In this document: piece after piece, positions 27,157 to 36,515 of the stretch | Layout: the number at the start of each line of letters is the position of its first letter | Numbering within the stretch: the stretch's first letter is position 1 | Origin: Cylindrospermum sp. NIES-4074 | GTDB taxonomy: Bacteria; Cyanobacteriota; Cyanobacteriia; Cyanobacteriales; Nostocaceae | Direction: 5' to 3' | Assembly (NCBI GenBank): GCA_003994795.1 | Contig: AP018269.1 | Span: forward strand, 992,001-1,056,000 | DNA length: 64,000 bases | Translations under genes and position numbers: made by a program | Notes under the pieces: generated by a model | Told to the model about the DNA's origin: nothing | What the model saw: the letters and a program-made list of their open reading frames with translations, nothing else | The model's database searches: none

Positions 27157-27762
27157 ATGTCTACAGATGCTTTTGAAAAAACAAACTGGGGTTGGCAGTT
27201 TTCTCAATTCCAACAACAAGTGGGGGAATGGGTAGAATACCAGTTTTCTCGATTCCAAAAAGCTTTACCAGAATTACCAGAATGGTCAATTAATCCTTGG
27301 CTAGGTGAGTTCCTTAAAATCCTGTTTTGGCTGGTACTAGGTTTATTGGTGACTTGGATAGTTTGGCGGTTATGGCAAGAATTTAGTCCCTTTGTCTATT
27401 CTTGGCTAGCTGGTGTCAGGAATCCTACTGATACAGGAGCCAAAAACCCCTCCCGTGAGTTATCCATCAACCTGTTGTTAACGCAAGCGCAGGAATTTTC
27501 CCGTCAGGGGAACTATCGAGAGGCTTGCCGTTGTGTATATTTAGCTTTGTTGCAGCAGTTACATGAAAAGGCGATCGCACTTCAGCAACCCAGTCGCACA
27601 GATGGTGAATATCTGCAATTGCTAGGTTTAACGGTAACTCCCATGCAGCCCTATGAAACTTTAATTACCACTCACGAAAAATTGTGTTTTGGCAATACTG
27701 AGATTTTACCAGAAAATTACCAGCAGTGTCGGCAAGCTTATCAGGAGCTTTTTAATGCCTAA
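27157..27762 (+). CDS. DUF4129 domain membrane protein
   Basis: From ATG 27157 the product has 201 residues. It has one central membrane helix (about 50-72: FLKILFWLVLGLLVTWIVW) and a C-terminal cytosolic DUF4129 domain recognisable by SRQGNYREACRCVYLALLQQLHEKAI and the ending CRQAYQELF. The family is found in gene clusters with MoxR ATPases and DUF58 proteins and may link the complex to the membrane. Here it opens such a cluster, 60 nt before the DUF4350 gene. The upstream extension of the frame to 27124 lacks conservation and a ribosome site. Confidence 0.85.
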   Translation: MSTDAFEKTNWGWQFSQFQQQVGEWVEYQFSRFQKALPELPEWSINPWLGEFLKILFWLVLGLLVTWIVWRLWQEFSPFVYSWLAGVRNPTDTGAKNPSRELSINLLLTQAQEFSRQGNYREACRCVYLALLQQLHEKAIALQQPSRTDGEYLQLLGLTVTPMQPYETLITTHEKLCFGNTEILPENYQQCRQAYQELFNA

Positions 27763-27822
27763 TGCTATAAATAGCTTATTACTAAACAATACAAACAACC
27801 TAAATATTAACACCTATAGTAA

Positions 27823-28914
27823 ATGAAACGTTCAAACCGCGTTGCTTGGCTAGGTGCGATCGCCCTAGCGGCGATCATTTCACTCACCTTGATAGCAGCT
27901 CCTAGCAGCAAAATCAATGCTGGTTCTACGTATAATCGCGCCCCTGATGGCTATGGTGCTTGGTATGCTTTTATGCAAAAACAGGGTACTTCTATTCAGC
28001 GCTGGCAAAAACCTATTAGTAAAATCGAGACTCAAGGCCCTGTCACCCTCCTTCAGGTAAATAGCAAACTCAGTTCACCAAATCTCTATGGTGAAGACCA
28101 AGAATGGCTAGAGAAGGGCAATACTTTGGTAATTTTGGGTGTGGCTGAGGATGTATCAGCGGCAGATTTTAGCACCAAGCAAAAATCGTCTTTTGGGGAT
28201 GTTAAGATTGACACACGCCGCCGGAATGACAAAGCTAAACCGCAAGAAGTTCTTTTAGGCGATCGCTTTGGTGCAATTGTCTGGGAAGAAAAGCACAAGC
28301 AGGGAAAAGTGATTTTTGCTACTACTCCCCATTTAGCCGCCAATGCCTACCAAGATGATTTAAGCAATTTCCAATTTCTCGCCAACTTAGTTACCAAAAA
28401 AGGTAATACAGTATTTGTGGATGAGTATATCCACGGTTACAAAGATGCTGACGTGAAAGAGGAAGAAGGCAAAGAAGATTTATTTAGTTACTTTGCTAAA
28501 ACTCCTTTATTACCAGTAACAGTGCAATTAGGAATCTTATTATTGGTGCTGATTTGGGCGCAAAATCGCCGCTTTGGCAAACCAGTTACTTTAGAGACAC
28601 CAACCATAGACAACAGTCAAGCATATATCCAAGCATTAGCAGGCGTCTTACAAAAAGCTGAATCTAGCGACTTTGTGGTAGAAATGGTTGGTAAACAAGA
28701 ACAACTGCAACTACAACAAGCCTTGGGATTAGGGCAAATACCCCTAGAACGCCAAGCTTTAATTAATGTCTGGGTAGAAAAAACAGGTGTCAGTGCAGTA
28801 GAACTAGAGGATGTATTAAAAATCCATTTACGAAAACGAGCCATAAGTGAACGAGACCTGTTAAGCTGGTTGGGGAAATGGCAAATCCTACGGCAAATTC
28901 AAAATTCAAAATAG
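27823..28914 (+). CDS. DUF4350 domain membrane protein
   Basis: The 363-residue protein starts with a membrane anchor (about 8-27) and an external domain with the DUF4350 feature YNRAPDGYGAWYAFMQKQG. It then has a GATase-like fold (LVILGVAEDVS, VIFATTPHLAAN) and a second membrane helix near residue 230 (LLPVTVQLGILLLVLIWAQNRRFG), followed by a cytosolic tail. Proteins of this type occur between DUF4129 and MoxR genes, as here. The order DUF4129-DUF4350-MoxR-DUF58 is conserved in many bacteria, and the system is thought to assemble or activate cell-envelope or metal-binding proteins. Confidence 0.85.
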   Translation: MKRSNRVAWLGAIALAAIISLTLIAAPSSKINAGSTYNRAPDGYGAWYAFMQKQGTSIQRWQKPISKIETQGPVTLLQVNSKLSSPNLYGEDQEWLEKGNTLVILGVAEDVSAADFSTKQKSSFGDVKIDTRRRNDKAKPQEVLLGDRFGAIVWEEKHKQGKVIFATTPHLAANAYQDDLSNFQFLANLVTKKGNTVFVDEYIHGYKDADVKEEEGKEDLFSYFAKTPLLPVTVQLGILLLVLIWAQNRRFGKPVTLETPTIDNSQAYIQALAGVLQKAESSDFVVEMVGKQEQLQLQQALGLGQIPLERQALINVWVEKTGVSAVELEDVLKIHLRKRAISERDLLSWLGKWQILRQIQNSK

Positions 28915-29065
28915 CCTCCGGCAAGGCTTGCGCCAACAAAATTCAAAAATAATTTATGGGAATTTTGTATGATCAATTCATCAGCATTCCCATTCCACAA
29001 AAGTCATAATTTAAATGTGCAACCACTTTTTTACGCATGAGCGTAAATTTATTAGTAAATCAAAT

Positions 29066-30016
29066 ATGAATGAAACTCATCCTATCTTAATTCGCCTTGG
29101 ACAAGGGCTTAACCAAGTAGTCGTAGGACAATCCCACCTGATCAAACAGTTGCTTGTAGCATTGCTAGCAGGTGGACATATAATTTTGGAAGGCGTACCA
29201 GGAACAGGTAAAACACTCCTGGTAAAAGTGTTAGCGCAGTTAATCCAAGCTGATTTTCGCCGAATTCAATTAACACCAGATGTCTTACCATCAGATATTA
29301 CTGGTACAAATATTTTTGATTTAAATAGCCGCAATTTCACCCTGAAAAAAGGCCCAGTATTTACTGAGGTGCTGCTAGCAGACGAAATTAACCGCACTCC
29401 ACCCAAGACACAAGCGGCGCTACTGGAATCAATGGAAGAAATGCAGGTAACGCTAGATGGTGAAAGTTTGCCTTTGCCAGATTTATTTTGGGTGATTGCG
29501 ACACAAAATCCCCTAGAATTTGAGGGAACTTATCCCTTACCAGAAGCGCAGTTAGATCGGTTTTTATTCAAGTTAGTAGTTGATTATCCAGATCAAGCTG
29601 CTGAAAAGCAAATGTTACTCAATCGTCAAGCCGGATTTTCAGCACGACGCCGGGATATTACCCAACTAAAACCAATAGCCACAGTAGCCGATATTTTGGC
29701 AGCACGACAAGCGGTTAAAGAAATTAAAGTATCTGAGGCATTAATTGATTATCTTTTGGGGTTGGTAAGAACATCTCGTCAATATCCAGATTTAGCTTTG
29801 GGTGCATCCCCTCGTGCTGCTGGTGCATGGTTGCAGACTTCTCAAGCTGCGGCGTGGTTAGCTGGGAGAGATTTTGTGACACCAGATGATATTAAAGCAG
29901 TTGCATCACCGCTGTTACGTCATCGCTTATTATTAAAGCCAGAAGCGATGCTGGATGGTTTACAAATTGATGCGGTAATTGCTTCGATAATTAATCAAGT
30001 TCCTGTTCCCAGGTAA
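29066..30016 (+). CDS. MoxR-type AAA+ ATPase
   Basis: From ATG 29066 (MNETHPILIRLGQGLNQVVVG) the product has 316 residues. An upstream start at 29015 is less likely because the added residues lack conservation. It has Walker A EGVPGTGKT, the RIQLTPDVLPSDITG loop typical of MoxR, Walker B VLLADEINRTPPKTQAALLESMEE, sensor 1 IATQNPLEFEGTYPLPEAQLDRF, and an ending GASPRAAGAWL. MoxR proteins act as chaperone-like ATPases with DUF58/VWA partners. Neighbours on both sides (DUF4350 and DUF58) support this. Confidence 0.93.
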   Translation: MNETHPILIRLGQGLNQVVVGQSHLIKQLLVALLAGGHIILEGVPGTGKTLLVKVLAQLIQADFRRIQLTPDVLPSDITGTNIFDLNSRNFTLKKGPVFTEVLLADEINRTPPKTQAALLESMEEMQVTLDGESLPLPDLFWVIATQNPLEFEGTYPLPEAQLDRFLFKLVVDYPDQAAEKQMLLNRQAGFSARRRDITQLKPIATVADILAARQAVKEIKVSEALIDYLLGLVRTSRQYPDLALGASPRAAGAWLQTSQAAAWLAGRDFVTPDDIKAVASPLLRHRLLLKPEAMLDGLQIDAVIASIINQVPVPR

Positions 30017-30135
30017 TCAATTCTGATGAATTAGAATTTACAGTAAAACAGTCAATCGGTCTGGGAACCTAGTCGAGGTGGTTGATACTAAGGCAGAGGT
30101 TTTACCAATAATTTGTATTTTTGAGGGCTACCCAG

Positions 30136-30378
30136 ATGAGTGAAACAGCACTTTCCATATCAGTTAGTGAATTAATCCCAATGCTGACCGCCATAGTAGA
30201 TCGCAATTGGGAAAGCTTTAAGGAAGTTGAAAAACAATTTGTGACGCGACACGGCATAGAAGCTTGGGAAGAATTTTTTGCTTTCCGCCTCAAGCCATCA
30301 CTAGATAAGGATTCTGACCGTTGGCTTTTGATTCAATGGTGTAACACAGGTATCAACTCAGTTAAGAAGGTAAACTGA
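30136..30378 (+). CDS. Small conserved hypothetical protein
   Basis: From ATG 30136 (MSETALSISVSELIPMLTAIVDRNW) the product has 80 residues, soluble and helical, with an aromatic-rich middle (GIEAWEEFFAFRLKPSL) and the ending RWLLIQWCNTGI. I do not recognise a family. It lies inside the MoxR cluster between the ATPase and DUF58 genes, but a REP-like palindrome follows and spacing is wide, so it may be an independent gene. Confidence 0.5.
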   Translation: MSETALSISVSELIPMLTAIVDRNWESFKEVEKQFVTRHGIEAWEEFFAFRLKPSLDKDSDRWLLIQWCNTGINSVKKVN

Positions 30379-30407
30379 TATCCTGCACCATTAGTTACCC
30401 TCCTAAC

Positions 30408-30433
30408 CCGCCTGGAAATTCATTCTGAGGCGG
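30408..30433. repeat. REP-like palindrome
   Basis: CCGCCT (30408-30413) pairs with AGGCGG (30428-30433) around a GGAAATTCATTCTG core. The core resembles that of the hairpin at 5061-5082, suggesting one repeat family. It may also act as a terminator for the small gene just upstream. Confidence 0.5.
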
Positions 30434-30554
30434 ATATGTAGAGTTGGATAATTTTATACGCATAATTTTTAGGGCACAATCTTGAGAAAGTCGCGCAGAC
30501 TTCATTCACAAATATTATCTGTGCTAAAAAGAATCAGCACTCATCCTTGAAAAT

Positions 30555-31880
30555 ATGGTTCCTGCTAAAAGAGTTTATTATTTATTACTTTCGGCAATAG
30601 CGATCGCACCAATTATATCCCTTTTCATCGGCATTCCCGCCAGCATCGCCCTGATTTTGCTATTTGATATCCTGGTTTTAGGATTGATGATTGTGGATGG
30701 TTTGCGGGTGCGGCGTTATCCTGTGGAGATTTCCCGCGAATTACCGTCGCGCTTGTCCATTGGGCGAGATAATCCAGTTGTGGTGAAGGTAACATCAGGG
30801 AAAGCTAACGCTGTCATTCAAATCCGTGATTTCTACCCCACAGGGTTTGATGTCTCTACACCAGAACTTAAAGCCACCGTTCCCCCAAATACCACCCAGG
30901 AATTGACGTATACAGTCAACCCCAAACAGCGAGGAGAGTTTCCTTGGGGAAATCTGCAAGTTAGACAGTTGGGAGTGTGGGGATTAGCCTGGCATGATTG
31001 GCAGATCAAGCAAAGTTTACAGGTAAAAGTTTATCCAGATTTGTTAGGATTGCGATCGCTCTCCATTCGTCTCACATTGCAATCATCAGGTTCAATCCGC
31101 AAAGTGCGCCAAATGGGTATCGGTACAGAGTTTGCTGAACTGCGGAACTATCGCACTGGTGACGATTTGCGGTTTATTGATTGGAAAGCTACAGCCCGTC
31201 GGGTAGGCGCTTATGGCAATACAGGGCCTTTGGTAAGAGTTTTAGAACCAGAACAAGAGCAAACTTTATTGATTTTGCTAGATCGCGGCAGGTTAATGAC
31301 AGCAAAAGTCCAGGGTTTGCAGCGATTTGACTGGGGTTTAAATGCAACATTATCCTTAGCTTTAGCGGGATTGCATCGAGGCGATCGCGTGGGAGTTGGT
31401 GTATTTGACCGCCAGTTGCTTACGTGGATACCCCCAGAACGCGGACAACATCACTTGAATAAGCTTGTTGATCGTCTAACTCCCATTCAACCAGTGTTAT
31501 TGGAATCTGATTATTTGGGTGCCGTGACTCACGTAGTACAGCAGCAAACCCGCAGGGCCCTTGTGGTAGTAATTACCGATTTAGTCGATGTCACCGCCTC
31601 CACAGAACTCCTCGCTGCCCTCTCCAAGCTAGCACCCCGTTATCTACCGTTTTGCGTAACTTTGCGAGATCCCCAAGTTGATCATCTAGCATCCACCTTT
31701 ACCGGAGATGTGACAGATGCTTATATTCGTGCAGTCGCACTAGATTTATTAGCACAACGGCAAGTTGCTTTTGCCCAGTTAAAACAAAAAGGTGTATTGG
31801 TACTTGATGCACCAGCAAATCAGATTACAGACCAGTTAGTTGACCGATATTTGCAACTCAAAGCGCGAAATCAACTCTGA
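30555..31880 (+). CDS. DUF58 (VWA-like) protein of the MoxR system
   Basis: The 441-residue protein has two N-terminal membrane helices (about 6-27 and 30-47) and a beta-rich segment. The DUF58 signature follows at about residues 190-225 (GTEFAELRNYRTGDDLRFIDWKATAR). Next comes a VWA-like domain starting TLLILLDRGRLM with LALAGLHRGDRVGVGVFD. The MIDAS-like residues are only partly kept (DRGR instead of DxSxS), as is common in DUF58. It is the usual partner of the MoxR ATPase encoded upstream. ATG 30555 is the start. Confidence 0.92.
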   Translation: MVPAKRVYYLLLSAIAIAPIISLFIGIPASIALILLFDILVLGLMIVDGLRVRRYPVEISRELPSRLSIGRDNPVVVKVTSGKANAVIQIRDFYPTGFDVSTPELKATVPPNTTQELTYTVNPKQRGEFPWGNLQVRQLGVWGLAWHDWQIKQSLQVKVYPDLLGLRSLSIRLTLQSSGSIRKVRQMGIGTEFAELRNYRTGDDLRFIDWKATARRVGAYGNTGPLVRVLEPEQEQTLLILLDRGRLMTAKVQGLQRFDWGLNATLSLALAGLHRGDRVGVGVFDRQLLTWIPPERGQHHLNKLVDRLTPIQPVLLESDYLGAVTHVVQQQTRRALVVVITDLVDVTASTELLAALSKLAPRYLPFCVTLRDPQVDHLASTFTGDVTDAYIRAVALDLLAQRQVAFAQLKQKGVLVLDAPANQITDQLVDRYLQLKARNQL

Positions 31881-31970
31881 TAGCCTGTGGTATATTGACA
31901 ATTATCACCCTTCTTAAATCTTAAGTTTTGCATCGGAGTTTTAGCACAGTCAATCAGCAGGATTTTGCTT

Positions 31971-32858
31971 ATGTCTGAAAACTCAAATCCTCAGTATTCC
32001 CTACAGCAAATTAGTGTTGGTAACATAGTCAACCTGGGGGTTAATCTTTATCGCGCTCACCTAAAACAGTATTTTAAGCTCTCATTAATTGCTCATTTGT
32101 GGTTGTTGGTTCCTATTTATGGCTATGCTAAATTTTATGCTCTAGCTGCGTTGATATCACGTTTAGCTTTTTGCGAATTGATTGGTCAGCCAGAAAGCCC
32201 TAAGATAGCTAGAAGCAAAATTAAAAATCAGCTCTTAAAATTTCTATTGACAGGTATCTTTGTAACGCTAATACCTCTAATTCAAACATTCGGTGTATTA
32301 GTTCTATTCTCAGTTATTTATGCTTTATTAAATTTAATCTTTGATTTGCGAAATTTAACATTACCGGGAAATATAGATTATTTAATTTTCATACGGATCG
32401 GTTACTTCCTTATATTTATAGTTGTATATATTTTACTTCCTTTGTGGTTTTATTCACCATTATTTTTGACTGATTTACCTTTAGTAATAGAAGATAATGT
32501 GAGTTTATCTCAAACCATTAAACAGAGCCGACAGCTTATCAAAAAATCAAGAAAGCGTATTATCTCTATTATTTTAGTATCATTTTTAATAACTTTGCCA
32601 ACAATAATTATAATTTGGATTGTTGTGAGGTTATTTCTAACGTTAGTATTACCAATATTTCCTAAATTAATTTTAAGCAATAGCCTCTTGTTTGGCACAT
32701 TATTTCCAATATTTTTAAGCTTCATCAATGGAGTAATTTTTATGCCAATGTGGCAAGCTATCAAAGCTGTTGTTTACTTTGATTTTATTTCTCAGCGTGA
32801 GGGCTGGGGTTTAAACTTACGCAGTCCCAATATAATTGAGACAAACAATGAATCATGA
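31971..32858 (+). CDS. Multi-pass membrane protein, paralogue of the one at 33964
   Basis: From ATG 31971 the product has 295 residues. It has a conserved N-terminal motif (LQQISVGNIVNLGVNLYRAHLKQYFKLS) and then about six membrane helices. An amphipathic segment, LVIEDNVSLSQTIKQSRQLIKKS, precedes the last helices, and the ending is MPMWQAIKAVVYFDFISQREGWGL. The same motifs occur in the protein encoded at 33964 (LGDVVTAGFRLYRSHPKSYF, AIEDNLDPTTTISRSWDLSK, FWQTIKAVIYYDLRSRREGLGL). This pattern recalls the glycerophosphodiester phosphodiesterase membrane domain/YciC-like family. It belongs to the MoxR-SpoIIM-RDD cluster by position. AT-rich codon use compared with its paralogue. Confidence 0.75.
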   Translation: MSENSNPQYSLQQISVGNIVNLGVNLYRAHLKQYFKLSLIAHLWLLVPIYGYAKFYALAALISRLAFCELIGQPESPKIARSKIKNQLLKFLLTGIFVTLIPLIQTFGVLVLFSVIYALLNLIFDLRNLTLPGNIDYLIFIRIGYFLIFIVVYILLPLWFYSPLFLTDLPLVIEDNVSLSQTIKQSRQLIKKSRKRIISIILVSFLITLPTIIIIWIVVRLFLTLVLPIFPKLILSNSLLFGTLFPIFLSFINGVIFMPMWQAIKAVVYFDFISQREGWGLNLRSPNIIETNNES

Positions 32859-32927
32859 TAATTTTTGGGATATTTCCTGCCTATTCTCAGAATTGAGCTT
32901 ATTCAAATAAATTGTAAATACAGATTT

Positions 32928-33884
32928 TTATTTAATTTTCTTGCGGCTGCAATACATAACTAAAAGTACAAATAATCCTATACCAGCCAAATATTTAATC
33001 GGGTCTGGGATGCTGGGATTGGGAGAGAAAAAACCTTCAATAGTACCAGCAATAATCAACATTGGCACAATCCCAAATACTAATTGCACTGCTAGAGAAC
33101 CATAGAATTTTAGTGCATCCCGGCGGCGATATTTACCAGGAAATAAAATTGCTTTTCCTAGTAAAAATCCTGCACCACCAGCAAAAAAGATAGCGGGTAA
33201 TTCCAAAGAACCGTGGGGAAACACAAACGCCCAAAAGGGATAAGCCAAATTATTCTGACCAACTAAAGTGCCCACAGCACCAATTAATAAGCCATTAATG
33301 ACCATCATATAGGCTGTGTATGCCCCTGCTGTCATCCCCCCAGCCACAGCAGCAAAGGACACAGACAGGTTGTTGATCATAATCCCGCTAGATGCTAGGG
33401 GTTCAATACCAACAATTGACCCCATCCACAATTTATGCTCATCTCGCACTTGAGAAATCAAGTTTTCAGGCACTACCAGCGACATGAAGGTTGGGTCTTG
33501 CCAAGCATACCACCAAGCGATGAGGGCCCCAAGTAGAAACACAGCGGTGGCAGTAGCGATGTATGCAAATGTTTGCTGGACTACAGATGGTAATCCCCAG
33601 CGGTAAAATTCTAAAGCTGCCTGCCATTCCTGACGCCGTGAACCTTGGTAAATTTGGGTATAGGCACGAGTCGTCAGAGATTGTAAACTGTGGGTTAAAG
33701 TGTTGCCCACTTTTTGGGTACGGGCCCTAGCTAAATCTGCCGCCACAGAACGGTACAAGCTGGCTAACTCGCGTATTTCTGCTGACCGTTGCGACTTTAA
33801 CCCTTTTTGTTCTACTTTCTTTAACAATGCGTCCAAACGCTGCCAATTTGTTTCTCGTCGCGCTATCCAACGTTGAATATTCAT
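32928..33884 (-). CDS. SpoIIM-like (stage II sporulation protein M family) membrane protein
   Basis: The 318-residue protein has a cytosolic helical N-terminus (MNIQRWIARRETNWQRLDALL) followed by about five membrane segments. It shows the SpoIIM/DUF95 features IMINNLSVSFAAVAGGMTAG and FVFPHGSLELPAIFFAGGAGFLLG. Outside sporulating bacteria this family occurs in clusters with MoxR, DUF58 and RDD genes, as here. It is transcribed divergently from the second membrane paralogue (79 nt between). Start is ATG at 33884. Confidence 0.9.
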   Translation of the reverse strand: MNIQRWIARRETNWQRLDALLKKVEQKGLKSQRSAEIRELASLYRSVAADLARARTQKVGNTLTHSLQSLTTRAYTQIYQGSRRQEWQAALEFYRWGLPSVVQQTFAYIATATAVFLLGALIAWWYAWQDPTFMSLVVPENLISQVRDEHKLWMGSIVGIEPLASSGIMINNLSVSFAAVAGGMTAGAYTAYMMVINGLLIGAVGTLVGQNNLAYPFWAFVFPHGSLELPAIFFAGGAGFLLGKAILFPGKYRRRDALKFYGSLAVQLVFGIVPMLIIAGTIEGFFSPNPSIPDPIKYLAGIGLFVLLVMYCSRKKIK

Positions 33885-33963
33885 AAGTTTTGGGAATACT
33901 TAGTTTAACTTAGCTTAAGATAGCCTCAAATTCCGCAGCGTATTTGAAGGAAAATTTGACACC

Positions 33964-34875
33964 ATGTCCGCCAATTTCGCACCTCAAAATCCTATGCAGC
34001 CCCTCAGTCTGGGTGATGTAGTTACTGCCGGATTCCGACTTTATCGATCGCATCCCAAATCCTATTTTTTTCTGTCTTTAAGGGTTGCGTTGTGGTCTCT
34101 ACTGCCGATTCTGTTTTTCGTCCCTGCTGGAGTATTACTTTACTTGAATGCTATTTCTAATAATAATTCACCTTTAGCTTGGCTAATTGTAGTTGTGATT
34201 GGACTAGGCTTATATTTTTATGCCTTGGGAAAAAGTTTAGTTAATGCTGCGACTATCTCACGTTTAGCATTTGGTGAGTTGGTAAATCAACCGGAAACAG
34301 TTAAAGCTGCCCATCGTCAAGTTGCACCTCGATTGTGGAATTTTGTACTTACTGTAGTCCTGCTATTTGTGATTTTCCTGTGTCTCTTCATTGCCTTTTT
34401 TGTTTTGATGATTATACCACTGTTGAATATTCTGCTCTTTTTTCCTGCTATTGCTAGTTTACAATGGCTGGCTGCACGATTTTTTATAGTCGATGCCCTG
34501 CTAGCAATTGAAGATAATCTTGATCCAACTACAACTATTAGCCGTAGTTGGGATTTGAGCAAAGGATATGGATGGCGGATTGTTTTGATCTTAATTGTTG
34601 CCTTATTAATTACAATACCAATCCAAATAGTAGTGCAGTTAATTAGCAGGGGTATTCTGCAACCAGTAATACAACCACTAATCTTAGAACCTAATAATGT
34701 TTCTACAAATACAATAGTTTCTTTTGTTATAGTTTACATACTTGTCTTAGGACTAGGTTTATTAGTCAACGCAGTAGTTTTACCGTTTTGGCAAACCATC
34801 AAAGCTGTAATTTACTATGATCTGCGAAGTCGCCGTGAGGGTTTAGGTTTGCAGTTACGCGATCGCGAAATTTAA
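33964..34875 (+). CDS. Multi-pass membrane protein, paralogue of the one at 31971
   Basis: The 303-residue protein shares order and motifs with the protein at 31971 (LSLGDVVTAGFRLYRSHPKSYFFLS near the start, LLAIEDNLDPTTTISRSWDLSKGYGW before the last helices, FWQTIKAVIYYDL at the end). Six or more membrane helices are visible. It ends 3 nt before the RDD gene starts, so the two are translationally linked. Function unknown; a role with RDD and SpoIIM in the membrane arm of the MoxR cluster is inferred from context. Start is ATG at 33964. Confidence 0.8.
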   Translation: MSANFAPQNPMQPLSLGDVVTAGFRLYRSHPKSYFFLSLRVALWSLLPILFFVPAGVLLYLNAISNNNSPLAWLIVVVIGLGLYFYALGKSLVNAATISRLAFGELVNQPETVKAAHRQVAPRLWNFVLTVVLLFVIFLCLFIAFFVLMIIPLLNILLFFPAIASLQWLAARFFIVDALLAIEDNLDPTTTISRSWDLSKGYGWRIVLILIVALLITIPIQIVVQLISRGILQPVIQPLILEPNNVSTNTIVSFVIVYILVLGLGLLVNAVVLPFWQTIKAVIYYDLRSRREGLGLQLRDREI

Positions 34876-34878
34876 AAT

Positions 34879-35658
34879 ATGCATATCTTCAATCGTGTTA
34901 AATTTGATACCCCCGAAAGTGTAGAATTAGAATTTACCCTTGCTGGTATCGGTAATCGCGCCTACGCTTTAATGATTGATTATCTCATTTTAGCTGCGAC
35001 CTTTGTCGTATATTTATTAGTCTGGGCCAGCATTTTTGGGCAGTTAATAGATTTTGGGAATAGGATTGTTGGTGCTGAAGTTGCTTTGTGGTTAACTGCG
35101 ATCGCATTCTTGCTGGCTTTCTTTATTTACGCAGGTTATTTTGTCTTCTTTGAAACCCTCTGGCAGGGACAAACCCCCGGTAAACGCATTGCGAAGATTC
35201 GCGTTGTTCGCGATGACGGTAGACTAGTCGGTCTGCAACAAGCATCTCTCCGGGCCTTACTGCGTCCTGTTGACGAGTTTTTATTCCTTGGCGCTTTTTT
35301 AATTATGTTTAGTCGCAAGGAAAAGCGCTTGGGTGATTTGGCAGGTGGTACAATTGTAATTCAAGCGCAAACAACCAATAAATCGGCAGGTTTTACCGTT
35401 TCTGAACAAGCAAAGTCACTTCATGCGCGGTTGCTAGAAATTGCTGATTTATCACAATTGTTGCCCGATGATTTTGCTATTGTGCGTGAGTATTTATTGC
35501 GCCGGAGTTCAATGACACCAAAGGCAAGAGCATTGCTTTCTTTAAAATTAGCCCAGCAGTTACAAGCTATTATCAACCTAGAAACTTTGCCAGATGATGT
35601 GACAGCTGACGCGTTTTTAGAAGCTGTTTATCTTGCCTATCAACAACCAGAATTCTAA
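34879..35658 (+). CDS. RDD family membrane protein
   Basis: The 259-residue protein has the RDD signature (NRAYALMIDYLILAA near residue 27), two or three membrane helices, and the second family motif GQTPGKRIAKIRVVRDDG near residue 97. This is followed by LRALLRPVDEFLFLGAF and a soluble helical C-terminal domain. RDD proteins are implicated in ion exchange or in membrane anchoring of MoxR clusters. It begins 3 nt after the preceding gene, so co-translation is likely. Confidence 0.92.
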   Translation: MHIFNRVKFDTPESVELEFTLAGIGNRAYALMIDYLILAATFVVYLLVWASIFGQLIDFGNRIVGAEVALWLTAIAFLLAFFIYAGYFVFFETLWQGQTPGKRIAKIRVVRDDGRLVGLQQASLRALLRPVDEFLFLGAFLIMFSRKEKRLGDLAGGTIVIQAQTTNKSAGFTVSEQAKSLHARLLEIADLSQLLPDDFAIVREYLLRRSSMTPKARALLSLKLAQQLQAIINLETLPDDVTADAFLEAVYLAYQQPEF

Positions 35659-35690
35659 ATTGGTAGAAAGCAATGGGTAATGCTTTAATC

Positions 35691-35724
35691 ATTACCCATT
35701 ACCCATTACCCGTTACCCATTACT
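35691..35724. repeat. Heptameric short tandem repeat
   Basis: About five copies of (A/G)TTACCC run between the convergent RDD and phosphoesterase genes. This is another STRR-type array, like those at 26954 and 60054. Confidence 0.8.
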
Positions 35725-35726
35725 AA

Positions 35727-36515
35727 TCAAAAGTCTAAACTCGGCCAGTCTGGTTGACGATAATAGTAAGTCATGTCGTCAAACTTCCGTAGTTCAACAC
35801 GGTGGATCAAAAATTCTGGTAAACTCAAAAGCCATTGTTGATTCAACTGAGAAAGCAGATTACTGAAATTTATCCGGTCGAAATCAGGCAAAACCTCCCC
35901 AAAATAGCCTAATGTAATATGGGCTGTAAAATGATAATGCTGCTCAATACCCAAAGCAATTAACTTGGGATTTTGATAAATTCTCCGGCGAAATTGAATT
36001 ATCTCTTCGTAGCAGCGTTCATCCTGGGGCACTAAACAAACAGCTACAGCTCTTGGCATCAGTATCAATCCCAACATTTGCCATTGAATCGGATGACTCC
36101 TGTTTGTCATCGATTCTTGATACTGCTGAAACAATTCGCTTAAACAATTTTGCAAATCCTCTGCAAATTTGGGATTTTTTTCACTAGCGTGAAGGTAAGC
36201 ACTGTCCCAAATCAAGTCCGCTAACGTCAGATGAAAGCTAGCAGGAGGTACAGGCACAATCAAATCACTATTTACAGGTAGCTGCAAAAGTTCCTGTTGA
36301 AAAGCCTGTAACTTGGCGTAGAAAGCCGAATTTGGTGCATCTTCTGACCCTGGCGGAGTAATCAGCGTATAGCCAGGAAAAGGAGCTGGTTGTCTTTGTC
36401 CGGAATCCGGCTGAAACTTAGAAGATTCCTGGATATGTTGGACTTGGAACCTGTAAGCTTCTGGTAGCGTTAGTCGAGCTACCCGATTTAAGTAAGTTTG
36501 ATAGTTATCGTCCAA
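35727..36515 (-). CDS. 2H phosphoesterase-like protein (DUF1868)
   Basis: The 262-residue protein has the two H-x-T motifs of the 2H phosphoesterase/2'-5' RNA ligase fold: SFHLTLAD (about residue 93) and AHITLGYF (about residue 197). It also has the DUF1868 context GYTLITPPGS. Such enzymes act on cyclic or 2'-5' phosphodiesters in RNA or nucleotides; the substrate here is unknown. It is a single minus-strand gene between convergent RDD and divergent holA. Start is ATG at 36515. Confidence 0.85.
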   Translation of the reverse strand: MDDNYQTYLNRVARLTLPEAYRFQVQHIQESSKFQPDSGQRQPAPFPGYTLITPPGSEDAPNSAFYAKLQAFQQELLQLPVNSDLIVPVPPASFHLTLADLIWDSAYLHASEKNPKFAEDLQNCLSELFQQYQESMTNRSHPIQWQMLGLILMPRAVAVCLVPQDERCYEEIIQFRRRIYQNPKLIALGIEQHYHFTAHITLGYFGEVLPDFDRINFSNLLSQLNQQWLLSLPEFLIHRVELRKFDDMTYYYRQPDWPSLDF

